A DNA stretch of 35,277 nt from Funiculus sociatus GB2-C1 (GCF_039962115.1 NZ_JAMPKJ010000060.1:1-35277); one strand, 5' to 3'; counted from the first letter of the stretch, positions 16,121-23,646 are shown. Numbers and translations are program-made. The notes: generated from the sequence alone by a model not told the origin.

Positions 16121-16903
16121 CTATGCGCGATGTTTCTTGTTGCGCTTGAGGAGTGAAGCGAGGGTACCAAAGCTGAATAAACCAAGCACAGAAGTGGGTT
16201 CAGGTACAGATTCAGAGGCAGCAACATAGCGGATATCGTCAATGCCGAAGATATCACGTCTGTCGCTATTGAAATTGTTCACTTGCAGTGAGACACTCGC
16301 AATGGATTGTCCAGCATCAGTGAATCCGAAGAACTGTGAGCCTCCTCCAGTATTTCCTATTATTGACAATACTTGACTCGTCCCATTATCGAACAACACG
16401 TTTAGACTGCCAAAGAAACCTGTCTCAAGGTCTGTGAAGTACGCTCCGAAGGCTTGGATCGGGTTGGCAAAGGAGAAGTTAATAGTTGCTGTCGAGATGC
16501 TGAAAGTTGGGACAACCCGCAAAAATTGCTCTCCGCCCGCCGTTGTATTGAAACCAAGACGGCTAAAAATAAAACCACTACTAATCCCAGGACTGACATC
16601 GCTACTGGTATTAGTAAGATTTGCTATAACTCCCGGCGCTACGATGAGAGAACTAAAGTTACCCAGAGGCGCACTTTCAAAATCAATTAAATTGATTTTG
16701 CCCAGCCCTCCAGCAGCCGTGTCAAATTTAGCTGCTGCTGCATCAGAATTTGGGCGGCGTCCGCCTGTTGAAGTTTGGACAGGATCAGCCCCCTGAAAGG
16801 TTATAACTTCAGCTATTGCCGGATTCCCAAGCGTTCCCATGACGATAAATGCTGCCCCAGAAACTGCCATCGATAGGTTTTTCACTACACTTAAGGTAGC
16901 CAT
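16121..16903 (-). CDS. PEP-CTERM sorted extracellular protein
   Basis: About 260 residues from ATG 16903, preferred over 16939 because TTTGGAG lies upstream of it. The N-terminal signal peptide (M-A-T-L-S-V-V-K-N-L, hydrophobic core, N-P-A-I-A-E-V) exports the protein. The middle is a beta-rich Gly/Ser/Thr domain with F-D-N-G-T, a G-A-Y-F-T-D segment and G-I-D-D-I-R-Y near the end, as in many PEP-CTERM proteins. The C-terminus carries the sorting signal V-P-E-P-T-S-V-L-G-L, a hydrophobic helix and K-R-N-K-K-H-R. This signal is processed by exosortase in the inner membrane; no exosortase gene is in the window, so it must be supplied elsewhere in the cell. It is a single gene with its own terminator. 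Confidence 0.9.
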   Translation of the reverse strand: MATLSVVKNLSMAVSGAAFIVMGTLGNPAIAEVITFQGADPVQTSTGGRRPNSDAAAAKFDTAAGGLGKINLIDFESAPLGNFSSLIVAPGVIANLTNTSSDVSPGISSGFIFSRLGFNTTAGGEQFLRVVPTFSISTATINFSFANPIQAFGAYFTDLETGFFGSLNVLFDNGTSQVLSIIGNTGGGSQFFGFTDAGQSIASVSLQVNNFNSDRRDIFGIDDIRYVAASESVPEPTSVLGLFSFGTLASLLKRNKKHRA

Positions 16904-17544
16904 ATTTCTAATTACTCCAAAAATTTTTAAATTGCTCACTTGGCTATACTATTGAAAATCTAAAGCTGACTTCCGAAATTATTGTAAAGATTGGCTAAAA
17001 ATTTAGGCAGTTTTGATAAAGTTTATGCAAAGATTGGTTCGATTTTTTTGAGAATTTTTCGATAAAGAATTGTAGAGTATGCACGGCACACCAATCCCTC
17101 AATGTAAAAATCCTGTTAAGTCAATAATGAGATGCTAGACGAATGACAAATAACTAAAAAACATCAGATGGAGCATCTGACTGTAATTTTCACATGGAAA
17201 TGACTCTTGAAGGTGAATACATAATAATCGTCAGCACCAGAACTAATACCGCTCTTTTCGGTTTCATGGCAGTAGGTAAGAGAGTTGCATTATCGGAAAT
17301 TTTATCCAGTTTAATTGCTAGAACAAAACCGGGTATATACCCTAAAAAAGCTAGGATTTACGCTTCCTCATTATTGTGATCTAGTTACATACGCCTACTT
17401 TATTCTTTGGGTAGAACCCTTAATGCCCCATAAGGATTCAAGAAAATTAAAGTTTTATAAACGACCGTTTACGAGACAGATTTTTTAGCTTAATACGGTA
17501 CGGCTCAAACCCCAGCCCTAGCGTGTCCTAATTGGATATAAAAT
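16904..17544. other. intergenic region with a doubtful small ORF
   Basis: About 640 bp. The 16904-17000 part is the leader of the PEP-CTERM gene. A 61-codon plus-strand ORF (17194-17379, M-E-M-T-L-E-G-E-Y) has no recognisable domain and no clear ribosome binding site, but a CAGATG/CATCTG dyad sits just upstream. I see no other gene. The copy-2 terminator closes the region. Confidence 0.4.
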
Positions 17545-17578
17545 AAAAAGCCCCTACTAGAAAACTGTGGGGCTTTTT
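17545..17578 (+). terminator. rho-independent terminator (copy 2 of the repeated terminator)
   Basis: AAAAAGCCCC (17545-17554) pairs with GGGGCTTTTT (17569-17578). Upstream it shares ATAAAATAAAAAGCCCCT with the terminator at 5494; downstream it has a related TCATTGGCTAGTAGAGCGATCGC tail, which here also encodes the end of the coiled-coil zinc protein on the other strand. Because the stem has an A-run on one side and a T-run on the other it could act in both directions. Confidence 0.8.
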
Positions 17579-17579
17579 A

Positions 17580-18062
17580 TTAGTCATTGGCTAGTAGAGC
17601 GATCGCAACTGACCAACTCTTTGTACAACTGTTGCAAAGCCATCGCTGAGCAATGGGGGTGCCGTGCTTGTCTTTGCGGATGCCATTATTCCGAATCCTC
17701 ACAGCCTCTCCACAGTTTGGGCAGGGGGGCTTGTCCGTTACTTCACCTGGCTCACTTGCTTCGACCTGGGGAGGAGTTGTGGTGGAAAGGGCGATCGCTT
17801 CTTGGTCTAAAATCTCGCTTTCAGAAGCCGCTTGGGTTTCAGATTCCAGGTTGAAAAGTTTGAGCCGAGCCGCGTCTAGCCTGCGCTGGGTATCTTCCTT
17901 CCCTACCTCAACATCAACTAATTTCTTCCTGACCTCCGTGAGCTTGACCCGCAGTTCCTGATTGCGCTGCTCCAAGTCCTGAATTTTGGCATTCCGTTCG
18001 ATGACCGCCTGCGTTCCTGCACTTTGTCTGAATGCTTCATTCTCGCTTCTCAGTCGTTCCAC
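17580..18062 (-). CDS. coiled-coil protein with C-terminal zinc ribbon, unknown function
   Basis: 160 residues from GTG 18062. Residues about 1-80 form a heptad-rich coiled coil (L-R-S-E-N-E-A-F, K-I-Q-D-L-E-Q-R-N-Q-E-L-R-V-K-L). An acidic linker follows, then C-P-N-C-G-E and C-N-S-C at about 113-146, giving a CxxC-CxxC zinc ribbon like those at the N-terminus of InsA/IS1-type proteins. The gene begins 9 bp after the RHH gene stop on the same strand, so the two form an operon; AGGAGG abuts the GTG, which is unusually close, so the exact start is uncertain. It may be a DNA-binding partner of the RHH protein in plasmid maintenance; this is inference. Confidence 0.65.
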   Translation of the reverse strand: MERLRSENEAFRQSAGTQAVIERNAKIQDLEQRNQELRVKLTEVRKKLVDVEVGKEDTQRRLDAARLKLFNLESETQAASESEILDQEAIALSTTTPPQVEASEPGEVTDKPPCPNCGEAVRIRNNGIRKDKHGTPIAQRWLCNSCTKSWSVAIALLAND

Positions 18063-18070
18063 CTCCTCGC

Positions 18071-18355
18071 TTAAGCCACCCTCCTCAACTTTCCCAGCAG
18101 CTCTGCCCTCAACTCAGCTAGTTCTTGGCGGATAGGCGCGATCGCTTCAGTAACTTTCTCGTCTAGACGTGATTCTATATCGTCTAGCTGGAGGGATGGC
18201 ACTGCTGGCATATCCCCAGCTTCTACATAGCTTTGTACAAAGTCGGTAAGCGCATCGGATGCGGTTTTACCATTGCGCCGTGCCTGCGCTTTAAACTCCT
18301 CCCAGAGTTCCGGTTCTATCCGAAAGGTAGCAAGTTGGGTCTTGTTCTCACTCAT
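18071..18355 (-). CDS. ribbon-helix-helix regulator with C-terminal coiled coil
   Basis: 94 residues. The RHH fold is visible at about 8-42: beta strand L-A-T-F-R-I, helix P-E-L-W-E-E-F-K-A-Q-A-R-R, turn N-G-K-T, helix A-S-D-A-L-T-D-F-V-Q-S-Y. A helical tail (about 58-90) may give oligomerisation. It is followed by the coiled-coil zinc protein in one operon. The upstream region is packed with CTAG-centred octamers (GTCTAGAT), the likely operators, so autoregulation is expected. The role could be copy control, partition or regulation of plasmid genes. Confidence 0.8.
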   Translation of the reverse strand: MSENKTQLATFRIEPELWEEFKAQARRNGKTASDALTDFVQSYVEAGDMPAVPSLQLDDIESRLDEKVTEAIAPIRQELAELRAELLGKLRRVA

Positions 18356-18366
18356 GTCTATATCCT

Positions 18367-18472
18367 CTAGCTAATGTCTAGATTATATAGCACTGGTATA
18401 GGCAATCTAGACTTTACAGAATCTTTATCTAGATTTGTCTAGATTGTATTTACATTTTTCGATAGATTGTAT
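18367..18472. promoter_or_regulatory. operator array upstream of the RHH gene (GTCTAGAT repeats)
   Basis: GTCTAGAT at 18376 and 18437, its reverse complement ATCTAGAC at 18405, and ATCTAGAT at 18427 lie within 70 bp, with a half-site CTAG at 18367. TAGATTGTAT occurs at 18440 and again at 18463. The array fills the divergent promoter region between the RHH gene and the rightward gene at 18551 and is suited to cooperative RHH binding. Confidence 0.65.
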
Positions 18473-18550
18473 ATATTGAGTATAGACAGGAGAAAGGCAA
18501 ACGCTACACGCCAATCCCTGAAACACCGCTACATACAAGGACACAAGACA

Positions 18551-18988
18551 ATGTTTAATGCCATCAAGACGATCACACTCGGTATAGGTTACGGGCTGTT
18601 TCTGACCTTTGCCGCATCTAACGAACGACGGGAGGCAGCGCTGGCAAGAGTACGCAGCACGCCACAGCCAGAACCAAAGACGCAGGCGGAACCAGAGGAG
18701 ACAATCCCCAATCCTTGGCAGTGTCCAGCAGATGAAGCGCCTAGCCCAGCACCACAGCAGCCCAAAGCGATCGCGCCCCTGCTCCTACCCGCAGCTCCAG
18801 AACAACCCGAACCCGCCGTCACAGAACAGCCAAAAGTTGAAATCAACCTCACTGCCCTTGACTCAACAACACTTAGAAAACTTTGCACTCAGTACGGTAT
18901 TACCTGGAGGAATGTCAGAGGGCAAGGACGACATCTCACAAAAGGAGCGATGGTATTCCAACTAGAACGAGTAGCCGCAGCCGCCTAG
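18551..18988 (+). CDS. membrane-anchored proline-rich protein with SAP-like C-terminal motif
   Basis: 145 residues from ATG 18551; an in-frame upstream start at 18467 would begin inside the operator region. An N-terminal hydrophobic stretch at about 7-25 (T-I-T-L-G-I-G-Y-G-L-F-L-T-F) suggests a membrane anchor. A long Pro/Glu/Gln linker follows, and at about 105-140 is a SAP-like helix-extended-helix (L-D-S-T-T-L-R-K-L-C-T-Q-Y-G-I-T-W-R, then H-L-T-K-G-A-M-V-F-Q-L), a fold that binds DNA in other proteins. A membrane-tethered DNA-binding protein could help locate or segregate a plasmid; that is a guess. It is divergent from the RHH regulator and may be controlled by it. Confidence 0.6.
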   Translation: MFNAIKTITLGIGYGLFLTFAASNERREAALARVRSTPQPEPKTQAEPEETIPNPWQCPADEAPSPAPQQPKAIAPLLLPAAPEQPEPAVTEQPKVEINLTALDSTTLRKLCTQYGITWRNVRGQGRHLTKGAMVFQLERVAAAA

Positions 18989-19037
18989 ACCGCAGTGACC
19001 TGGAGGAAGTCCCAAAAAGCCTCGCGTCAAATCAAAA

Positions 19038-19073
19038 GGGCGATCGCACTCCGTCCAAAGATAGCGATCGCCC
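19038..19073. repeat. HIP1-pair inverted repeat
   Basis: GGGCGATCGC (19038-19047) and GCGATCGCCC (19064-19073) are perfect 10-bp arms around 16 nt, between two rightward genes. It could fold as a hairpin in the transcript and attenuate the downstream gene. Confidence 0.5.
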
Positions 19074-19102
19074 TAATCACCCAAACAAAGGTAATTACCC
19101 TC

Positions 19103-20056
19103 ATGCTATTTCAAAGCGACATCCAAAACCTAGAATCTGAGATCGCCAGCCTTCAGGCAGTCATTGCCGCCCGTCAATCTCGCATCGACCAACTGAATCA
19201 AGCCGAAAACGTCGCAGGCAGTGCCATCCAGACGCTACAGGATGCCGTTGCTAAGGTTTCGGATCTGGCACCAGACGCGATCGCACTTCTTAAGAACGCA
19301 GTGCTAGGACTATTCAGCAGCGGAGAGGGGGAAGATAATCCCAGTCCAGAACCGGAGCCAACACCCGACGATGACGGCAACGATAACCCAGGCAGCTTTG
19401 ACGATTTTGGTGGCGATGACGATAGCCCAGCAGATGATACAGACGGCGGCGACATCTCAACCGATGATGCTGAGCGCGATCGCATCCCAGCAGGTAGCCT
19501 CGTTCAGATCGAGAATCCAGCGACAGGCGAGAAAATCTCCTGGGTTACACCAGCCTCGGCACCTACGGAAATTGACCAGCCGAGCCAAAGCTACATCCAT
19601 AAAGTCAAGGAACGGTTCAGGGCAACCCTCGGCTACAAGCACATTTCAGTCGCAGCGCTAACACCTCACTTTGTAAAAGCTGCCCTAAGAAATCGCACTG
19701 AAGATTTTATGAGCGCAGTCAATTTGGAACGGACGGGCAAACAATTCTGGATTGCCGTCGATTCTTGGTTACAGGATTTTGAGGCGCATCGGGCTGTGCA
19801 GCCTGGTTTCACCTTCTCGGAGACTCCTGAATCCTCCGCACTAACCCCAGAGTTTCTGGTTTACGAGGGTAGCGTCTGCATCGGCAAAATCAGGGAGAGT
19901 TTGACGCTAGGCGGATGGATTCACAAGGATCGCAGCCTCCAGCACCCATTCAAATGCCGGGAGGATGCTGCGGCGGACTTGTTTGCTCGGTACGAGAAAC
20001 AGCAGGCGACGCTGCACAAGTCGCACAACGAAGTTTTAGCAGCGCACGGATTCTAG
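19103..20056 (+). CDS. uncharacterised protein with coiled coil, acidic linker and conserved C-terminal domain
   Basis: 317 residues from ATG 19103; a GTG at 18995 would add 36 residues over two HIP1 sites and looks non-coding. Residues about 1-45 are coiled coil (I-Q-N-L-E-S-E-I-A-S-L-Q). A region of about 85-145 is very acidic and Pro/Gly-rich (repeats of D-D, E-P-E-P). A compact domain follows from about 170 to 300, with Y-I-H-K-V-K-E-R-F-R-A-T, F-W-I-A-V-D-S-W-L-Q and G-G-W-I-H. I recognise no family. It follows the SAP-like protein on the same strand and was probably expressed with it. Confidence 0.6.
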   Translation: MLFQSDIQNLESEIASLQAVIAARQSRIDQLNQAENVAGSAIQTLQDAVAKVSDLAPDAIALLKNAVLGLFSSGEGEDNPSPEPEPTPDDDGNDNPGSFDDFGGDDDSPADDTDGGDISTDDAERDRIPAGSLVQIENPATGEKISWVTPASAPTEIDQPSQSYIHKVKERFRATLGYKHISVAALTPHFVKAALRNRTEDFMSAVNLERTGKQFWIAVDSWLQDFEAHRAVQPGFTFSETPESSALTPEFLVYEGSVCIGKIRESLTLGGWIHKDRSLQHPFKCREDAAADLFARYEKQQATLHKSHNEVLAAHGF

Positions 20057-20494
20057 TCTGCTGGCTTGCGATGTTGTGGCTCTGATTTGAACTTTAACCA
20101 TTTGGTTAAAGTTCAAAACGCCCACCAGTTAGACCTTTCACCCCATTCCGTAAAAAGTCTAGATTCTCTAGGAAGGGTCTGCGAAAAGTGCAGCCCCTTC
20201 CATTGCAAGGGAAATCCATAGACCGGGCGTTCTGACCTGGAGGGCAATCGCTCCCATAACAAGCGCCAAAGTCTCTCCCAGTTGAAGGAGTATACGAAAC
20301 GTATATGTCCCCGGTTGAGAGCGAACAAGCGCAGATTTTTGCGGTAAAGCACTAAAAACTCACGGAGTGGGCATCTTGGCTAAACGTTCACCTAACTTCT
20401 GCCGAGAGTGCAAGATACCCGGACTAATGATGACCGGGTAAGGTTTAATTTTTCTCATGTGCTATCGGAAATTGTCATTATCAAGAGCTTATCT
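20057..20494. other. intergenic region upstream of the recombinase
   Basis: About 440 bp. It contains the 30-bp palindrome (20087-20116), one further GTCTAGAT operator-type octamer at 20157-20164, and a TATACG/CGTATA dyad near 20291-20306. A 79-codon minus-strand ORF (20113-20352) is Trp- and Arg-rich without a motif and is not convincing as a gene. Confidence 0.5.
20087..20116. repeat. perfect 30-bp palindrome
   Basis: TTGAACTTTAACCA, two T, then TGGTTAAAGTTCAA: 14-bp perfect arms around 2 nt. No T-run follows on either strand, so it is not an ordinary terminator. It sits 30 bp after the stop of the preceding gene and about 380 bp before a tyrosine recombinase gene. Confidence 0.8.
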
Positions 20495-21487
20495 ATGTAT
20501 AAAATCCCCCCATCCCAGCACAACCTAGACCGCTTGCTTGATGCGAAAATAGGCACATCCTTTGATACCAGCGTTAACCCTGACGTGCTTGCCCAACTAC
20601 TGGCTGACAAACGAAGTCCCAACACCCGTCGCGCATACGAAAGGGACGTAACACAGTTTTTCAAATTCATGACGGGCAAGGAAGTCACGCCCGACTTGGT
20701 ACTAGAATTCCTGCATCTCGAACGTACCCAAGCCGTATCTGTAGTGCTGAAGTATAAGGCATCACTGATCCAAAAAGGACTGAAGGAGGCGACTGTTAAC
20801 CGTCGTCTGGCTGCCATCAAAAGCCTTGTATCAATGGGGCGCAAGATAGGGGTTTGTGTTTACGGCTTGGAAGATGTATCTGGCGAGAAGGTACAGAAGT
20901 ATCGGGATACCACCGGAATTGATGTTGATACATTCAAGCGAGTTCTAGCAGTATGCGATCGCTCCACTGTCCAAGGTAGCCGTGATTATGCACTGCTTAG
21001 GCTGCTCTGGGGTAATGCACTGCGGCGGAACGAGATAAGCCAATTGAATATAGGTGACTTTGACCCCGATGCCAAGACACTACGGATACTGGGCAAAGGA
21101 CAGGGAACTCAGCGCGAGGTGATTGATTTGGCTGAGGGTACGGTAGAGGCGATCGCCCAATGGCTAGATACTAGAAGTGATGCGCTGGACGATACTCCAT
21201 TATTTACTTCCCTGGACTTTGCCAAACCAGGACATCGGTTAACTGGCGACGGAATTAGAAAGATAGTAGTAAAGCTCTGTGGCAAGGCTGGCATCAAAAA
21301 AACAATGTCACCCCATCGCATTCGGCACAGTGCGATTACAGCGGCGCTGGATGCTACCGATGGCAATGTACGGAAGGTACAGAAACTTTCGCGGCATCGG
21401 CAGCTAGACACTCTGATGATTTATGACGATAACCGAGGTAAAGACCAAGCTGAGGTTTCAAACCTACTAGATGAAATGATTTTTTAA
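20495..21487 (+). CDS. tyrosine recombinase / integrase, complete
   Basis: 330 residues from ATG 20495, preferred over an upstream in-frame start at 20408 because the first 29 residues do not fit the fold. The N-terminal SAM-like core-binding domain spans about 35-125 (N-T-R-R-A-Y-E-R-D-V-T-Q-F-F-K-F). The catalytic domain has Arg in N-A-L-R-R-N-E, Lys in L-G-K-G-Q, HxxR in P-H-R-I-R-H, His in S-R-H-R-Q, and the nucleophile Tyr in M-I-Y-D-D. It is a full active-site set. It may resolve plasmid multimers or integrate the element. It is followed 13 bp later by the nucleotidyltransferase gene, which may share its transcript. Confidence 0.92.
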   Translation: MYKIPPSQHNLDRLLDAKIGTSFDTSVNPDVLAQLLADKRSPNTRRAYERDVTQFFKFMTGKEVTPDLVLEFLHLERTQAVSVVLKYKASLIQKGLKEATVNRRLAAIKSLVSMGRKIGVCVYGLEDVSGEKVQKYRDTTGIDVDTFKRVLAVCDRSTVQGSRDYALLRLLWGNALRRNEISQLNIGDFDPDAKTLRILGKGQGTQREVIDLAEGTVEAIAQWLDTRSDALDDTPLFTSLDFAKPGHRLTGDGIRKIVVKLCGKAGIKKTMSPHRIRHSAITAALDATDGNVRKVQKLSRHRQLDTLMIYDDNRGKDQAEVSNLLDEMIF

Positions 21488-21500
21488 GGAGCGATCGCCC

Positions 21501-22355
21501 ATGATTCAAGCTATACCGAAATTCTCCGTCAAGCCCGGATACCGTCCCCAATCTGAAGACACTAGCGTAGAAACAGATTTATTAACGTTCCACTTGATCC
21601 GAAATCGGACACCAAGCGAACGATTGAAGATGGCAGCGTCGCTAACTCGCAGCGCCCGCAAACTTTCGCTTTGTTCCCTGCGCCAACAATTTCTTCATCT
21701 TTCCCAGACCAAATTTGCTCAAAAGGTTGCTTTGGCGTGGCTACAAGAATATTGCCCCCCTAACTACATTCCATCTGGAGAGTCCCCAATGTGGATTCAA
21801 GATTCGGTTTCACTTGCCACCAAACTCCATCCCATTTTCGAGGAATTAGGAATTCCCTATTACATCACTGGTGGGGTAGCTGCAATTTCTTACGGCGAAC
21901 CCCGCACAACACAGGATTTAGATTTAGTAATTGCGATTTCTCCCCTAGATATCGAACGCCTTACCAACGCACTCACTAAGGCAGGTTTCTATGTCCCCGG
22001 CATTGACGACATGAAATCGGGTCGGATGAAAACCTTGCAAATCACGGAGATAGAGAGTATTAGCCGCGCTGACTTGGTGATAGCCGGAACTGATGAATTT
22101 GAACAACTCAAATTTGAACGGCGACGGGTGGTCGAGTTTGAAGATACGGCACTCTATTTTTCTTCCCCTGAAGATGTCATTTTAAATAAACTGCTGTGGA
22201 GGCAGCGCTCTGGTTCTGAAAAACAATGGCGAGATGTTTTAGGTGTCCTAAAAGTACAAGCCGAAAATCTAGACTTTGACTATTTAACGCAATGGGCAGA
22301 ACGGCTAAATATTGTTGATGTACTAAATCAAGTTGTGACCGAAGCCGGAATATAA
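21501..22355 (+). CDS. nucleotidyltransferase-domain protein with extra N-terminal domain
   Basis: 284 residues. The C-terminal part from about 95 has the nucleotidyltransferase signature I-T-G-G-V-A-A-I-S-Y-G then T-T-Q-D-L-D-L-V, followed by S-P-E-D-V-I-L-N-K-L-L-W, typical of cyanobacterial DUF6036-like or AbiEii-like proteins. The first 90 residues (E-T-D-L-L-T-F-H-L-I-R-N-R-T-P-S-E-R-L and R-S-A-R-K-L-S-L) look like a small helical protein that I remember as a separate gene next to such nucleotidyltransferases. If so, this is a fused pair. Possible roles are toxin-antitoxin or tRNA-modifying; the target is not known. ATG 21501 follows an AAGGAG at 21486-21491, a good ribosome binding site. 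Confidence 0.75.
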   Translation: MIQAIPKFSVKPGYRPQSEDTSVETDLLTFHLIRNRTPSERLKMAASLTRSARKLSLCSLRQQFLHLSQTKFAQKVALAWLQEYCPPNYIPSGESPMWIQDSVSLATKLHPIFEELGIPYYITGGVAAISYGEPRTTQDLDLVIAISPLDIERLTNALTKAGFYVPGIDDMKSGRMKTLQITEIESISRADLVIAGTDEFEQLKFERRRVVEFEDTALYFSSPEDVILNKLLWRQRSGSEKQWRDVLGVLKVQAENLDFDYLTQWAERLNIVDVLNQVVTEAGI

Positions 22356-22374
22356 GCGATCGCCCATCGTAAAA

Positions 22375-22408
22375 ATCGCCTGTGTAAATGTCACTTTACA
22401 CGGGCGAT
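22375..22408 (-). terminator. hairpin terminator, best on the minus strand
   Basis: ATCGCCTGTGTAAA (22375-22388) pairs with TTTACACGGGCGAT (22395-22408) with one T-G wobble and a 6-nt loop. On the minus strand it is followed by a TTTTT run, so it would stop leftward transcripts from the replication region. It lies 20 bp past the nucleotidyltransferase gene and may also protect that 3' end. Confidence 0.75.
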
Positions 22409-22440
22409 CTCTCGGCTCTTGCTCAACGCTTTTTTAATGG

Positions 22441-22535
22441 CGTTCATGGGGTATCCAGTCGTTCATGGGGTATCCAGTCGTTCATGGGGTATCCAGTCGT
22501 TCATGGGGTATCCAAATGTTCGCGGGGTTACTTCA
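22441..22535 (+). repeat. iteron array, five 19-bp direct repeats
   Basis: CGTTCATGGGGTATCCAGT is repeated in register at 22441, 22460, 22479 and 22498 (the last changing at its 3' end), with a degenerate fifth copy at 22517. Versions of the same core also occur at 23674, 23852, 23871 and 24214, and inverted at 23823. Periodic 19-bp repeats near a plasmid primase-helicase gene are typical of iteron-type origins; no RepA-like initiator is evident, so this role is inferred. Confidence 0.75.
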
Positions 22536-22752
22536 TTGCATCCAGAACTCAGTCAACCGGCTCTAAGCGCCTTAGAGCTTCGAGGTGCCTTCTCCGTGGC
22601 TTTAAGCATTACAGCGATTACCAGCCGATATCTTCATGCCAGACCCAATGACAGCAGCAGCTTGTATCTGCCAGGGTAAGAGGTAACTTTCCTTGCATCT
22701 TTTTCAAAATTTTGAGATATTGAATTGAAAAAATTAATTCAGATAGAAACTT

Positions 22753-22980
22753 ATGGCAACTGAGCAAGAGCTTCAATCTCTTTTTAATACCTTGGATAGA
22801 GATCAAGATGGCAAAGTATCGAGTAATGAGCTTTTTTTAAGCCCTGGGTTAAATGCAGTCATTTCAGCAGAAACAGGTACTAGCCCCGCAGAACTGCTAG
22901 CGATGTATCGAGATGAAGACGGTAATATTACCTTTGAAGACTTGAAACAAGCTGTTAAGAAAGCAGGGAATTTAGAATAA
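22753..22980 (+). CDS. small EF-hand calcium-binding protein
   Basis: 75 residues. The first EF-hand loop is canonical: D-R-D-Q-D-G-K-V-S-S-N-E at about 15-26. The second, R-D-E-D-G-N-I-T-F-E-D at about 53-63, lacks the first Asp and is weaker. There is no signal peptide. It sits in the probable origin region between the iterons and the repeat pair, followed by two hairpins (23015-23042 and 23095-23121). Its role is unknown; a calcium-responsive factor on the element is possible. Confidence 0.75.
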   Translation: MATEQELQSLFNTLDRDQDGKVSSNELFLSPGLNAVISAETGTSPAELLAMYRDEDGNITFEDLKQAVKKAGNLE

Positions 22981-23094
22981 GCGCGATCGCATACGCCAGC
23001 AGCGATTGAAATAGAGACACTTATCCAAGTGGATGAGTGTCTTATCTGATAGAGGTTGCAGTAGTTCGAGAGCAGAAAGCGATAGCGGACTACC

Positions 23095-23121
23095 AAGGAT
23101 AAGAAGCAAGTTCTTATCCTT
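23095..23121. terminator. perfect 11-bp stem-loop, possible terminator of the EF-hand gene
   Basis: AAGGATAAGAA, loop GCAAG, then TTCTTATCCTT. It lies 115 bp past the EF-hand stop. The T-run after the stem is short, so termination would be moderate. Confidence 0.5.
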
Positions 23122-23147
23122 TCATCTGGCAGGGATTTAAGCACCAG

Positions 23148-23171
23148 TTGACATTAGGGTTGTAATGTCAA
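23148..23171. promoter_or_regulatory. dyad symmetry, candidate protein-binding site
   Basis: TTGACATT and AATGTCAA are perfect 8-bp arms separated by 8 bp, with outer CCAG/CTGG also matching. TTGACA also matches a sigma-70 -35 box, so it could be an operator over a promoter for a transcript ending at 23390. Confidence 0.45.
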
Positions 23172-23390
23172 GTTCTGGTTTTGTTTGTTGAGACATTGTT
23201 ATTGAGGTAAGGATTGTCTTTGAAAAGGTGTGTTTTTACAGGCAATTATTAACTATAACAAACAGGACTTTCACCACCGGGCTTGGAGTACGCCGACCTC
23301 CCTCCGCATCTCCGACCACGCGAATTTGTGTCATAGGGACACTGGCAGCTTCCTGAGATTTGTCCCCAAAGTTCCTTTGGCATCTTTTTT
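23172..23390 (+). ncRNA. candidate non-coding transcript ending in a terminator
   Basis: The stretch has no long ORF on the plus strand but ends in a good terminator: CCAAAG (23366-23371) pairs with CTTTGG (23375-23380), followed by CATC and six T. Inside is a GTGTC/GGACAC hairpin near 23327-23343. A TTGACATT dyad at 23148 could supply the promoter. The 5' end is my guess; only the terminator is solid. Plasmid antisense control RNAs are common in such positions, but no base-pairing target was identified. Confidence 0.4.
23366..23390 (+). terminator. rho-independent terminator with no upstream protein gene
   Basis: A 6-bp stem CCAAAG/CTTTGG with a 3-nt loop, then CATCTTTTTT. It points rightward from a region without a protein gene. 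Confidence 0.65.
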
Positions 23391-23411
23391 AGCGGTATTT
23401 TATCATTAACA

Positions 23412-23520
23412 ACCTGAAGTCAGCGCCTAGGGAATCATTCGGTTGTAATAGATGTGGATTGGGACACCGCGCACATCCATATTACCTGAAGTCAGCGCCT
23501 AGGGAATCATTCGGTTGTAA
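23412..23520. repeat. two identical 37-bp direct repeats around a 35-bp spacer (CRISPR-like unit)
   Basis: The repeat starts ACCTGAAGTCAGCGCCTAGG and ends ATTCGGTTGTAA. It is present perfectly at 23412-23448 and 23484-23520. The 72-bp period is close to that of a CRISPR array, but there is one spacer only and no cas genes in the window. Copy 1 extended leftwards can pair at its ends (ACAACC with GGTTGT). It may be a decayed array, an origin repeat or a recombination duplication. Confidence 0.6.
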
Positions 23521-23646
23521 GTTCACCTCTTTTAACCCTTCTTCTGGCGGCTGGGAGTTACACATCGAATCTCACTGCTCCTGAGTGGTTTGAGTATTCT
23601 GCTGCATCAGAAGGGGAGCGATCGCGCCTTTGAAGCCGCCGCAATT

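Larger units (their letters stand above)
22981..23646. other. non-coding region rich in dyads and repeats
   Basis: About 670 bp with no convincing gene. It contains a hairpin at 23015-23042 (AGACACT...AGTGTCT arms), the hairpin at 23095-23121, the dyad at 23148-23171, the terminator at 23366-23390 and the 37-bp repeat pair at 23412-23520. Its density of structure suggests regulatory RNA or origin DNA. Confidence 0.55.

Noticed and set aside
20113-20352. 79-codon minus-strand ORF
   Set aside because: Trp/Arg-rich without fold or motif, starts near a recombinase promoter region; more likely non-coding.
22441-22535. Iteron block considered as a CRISPR array
   Set aside because: Repeats are 19 bp in direct tandem with no spacers, so it is an iteron or satellite array.
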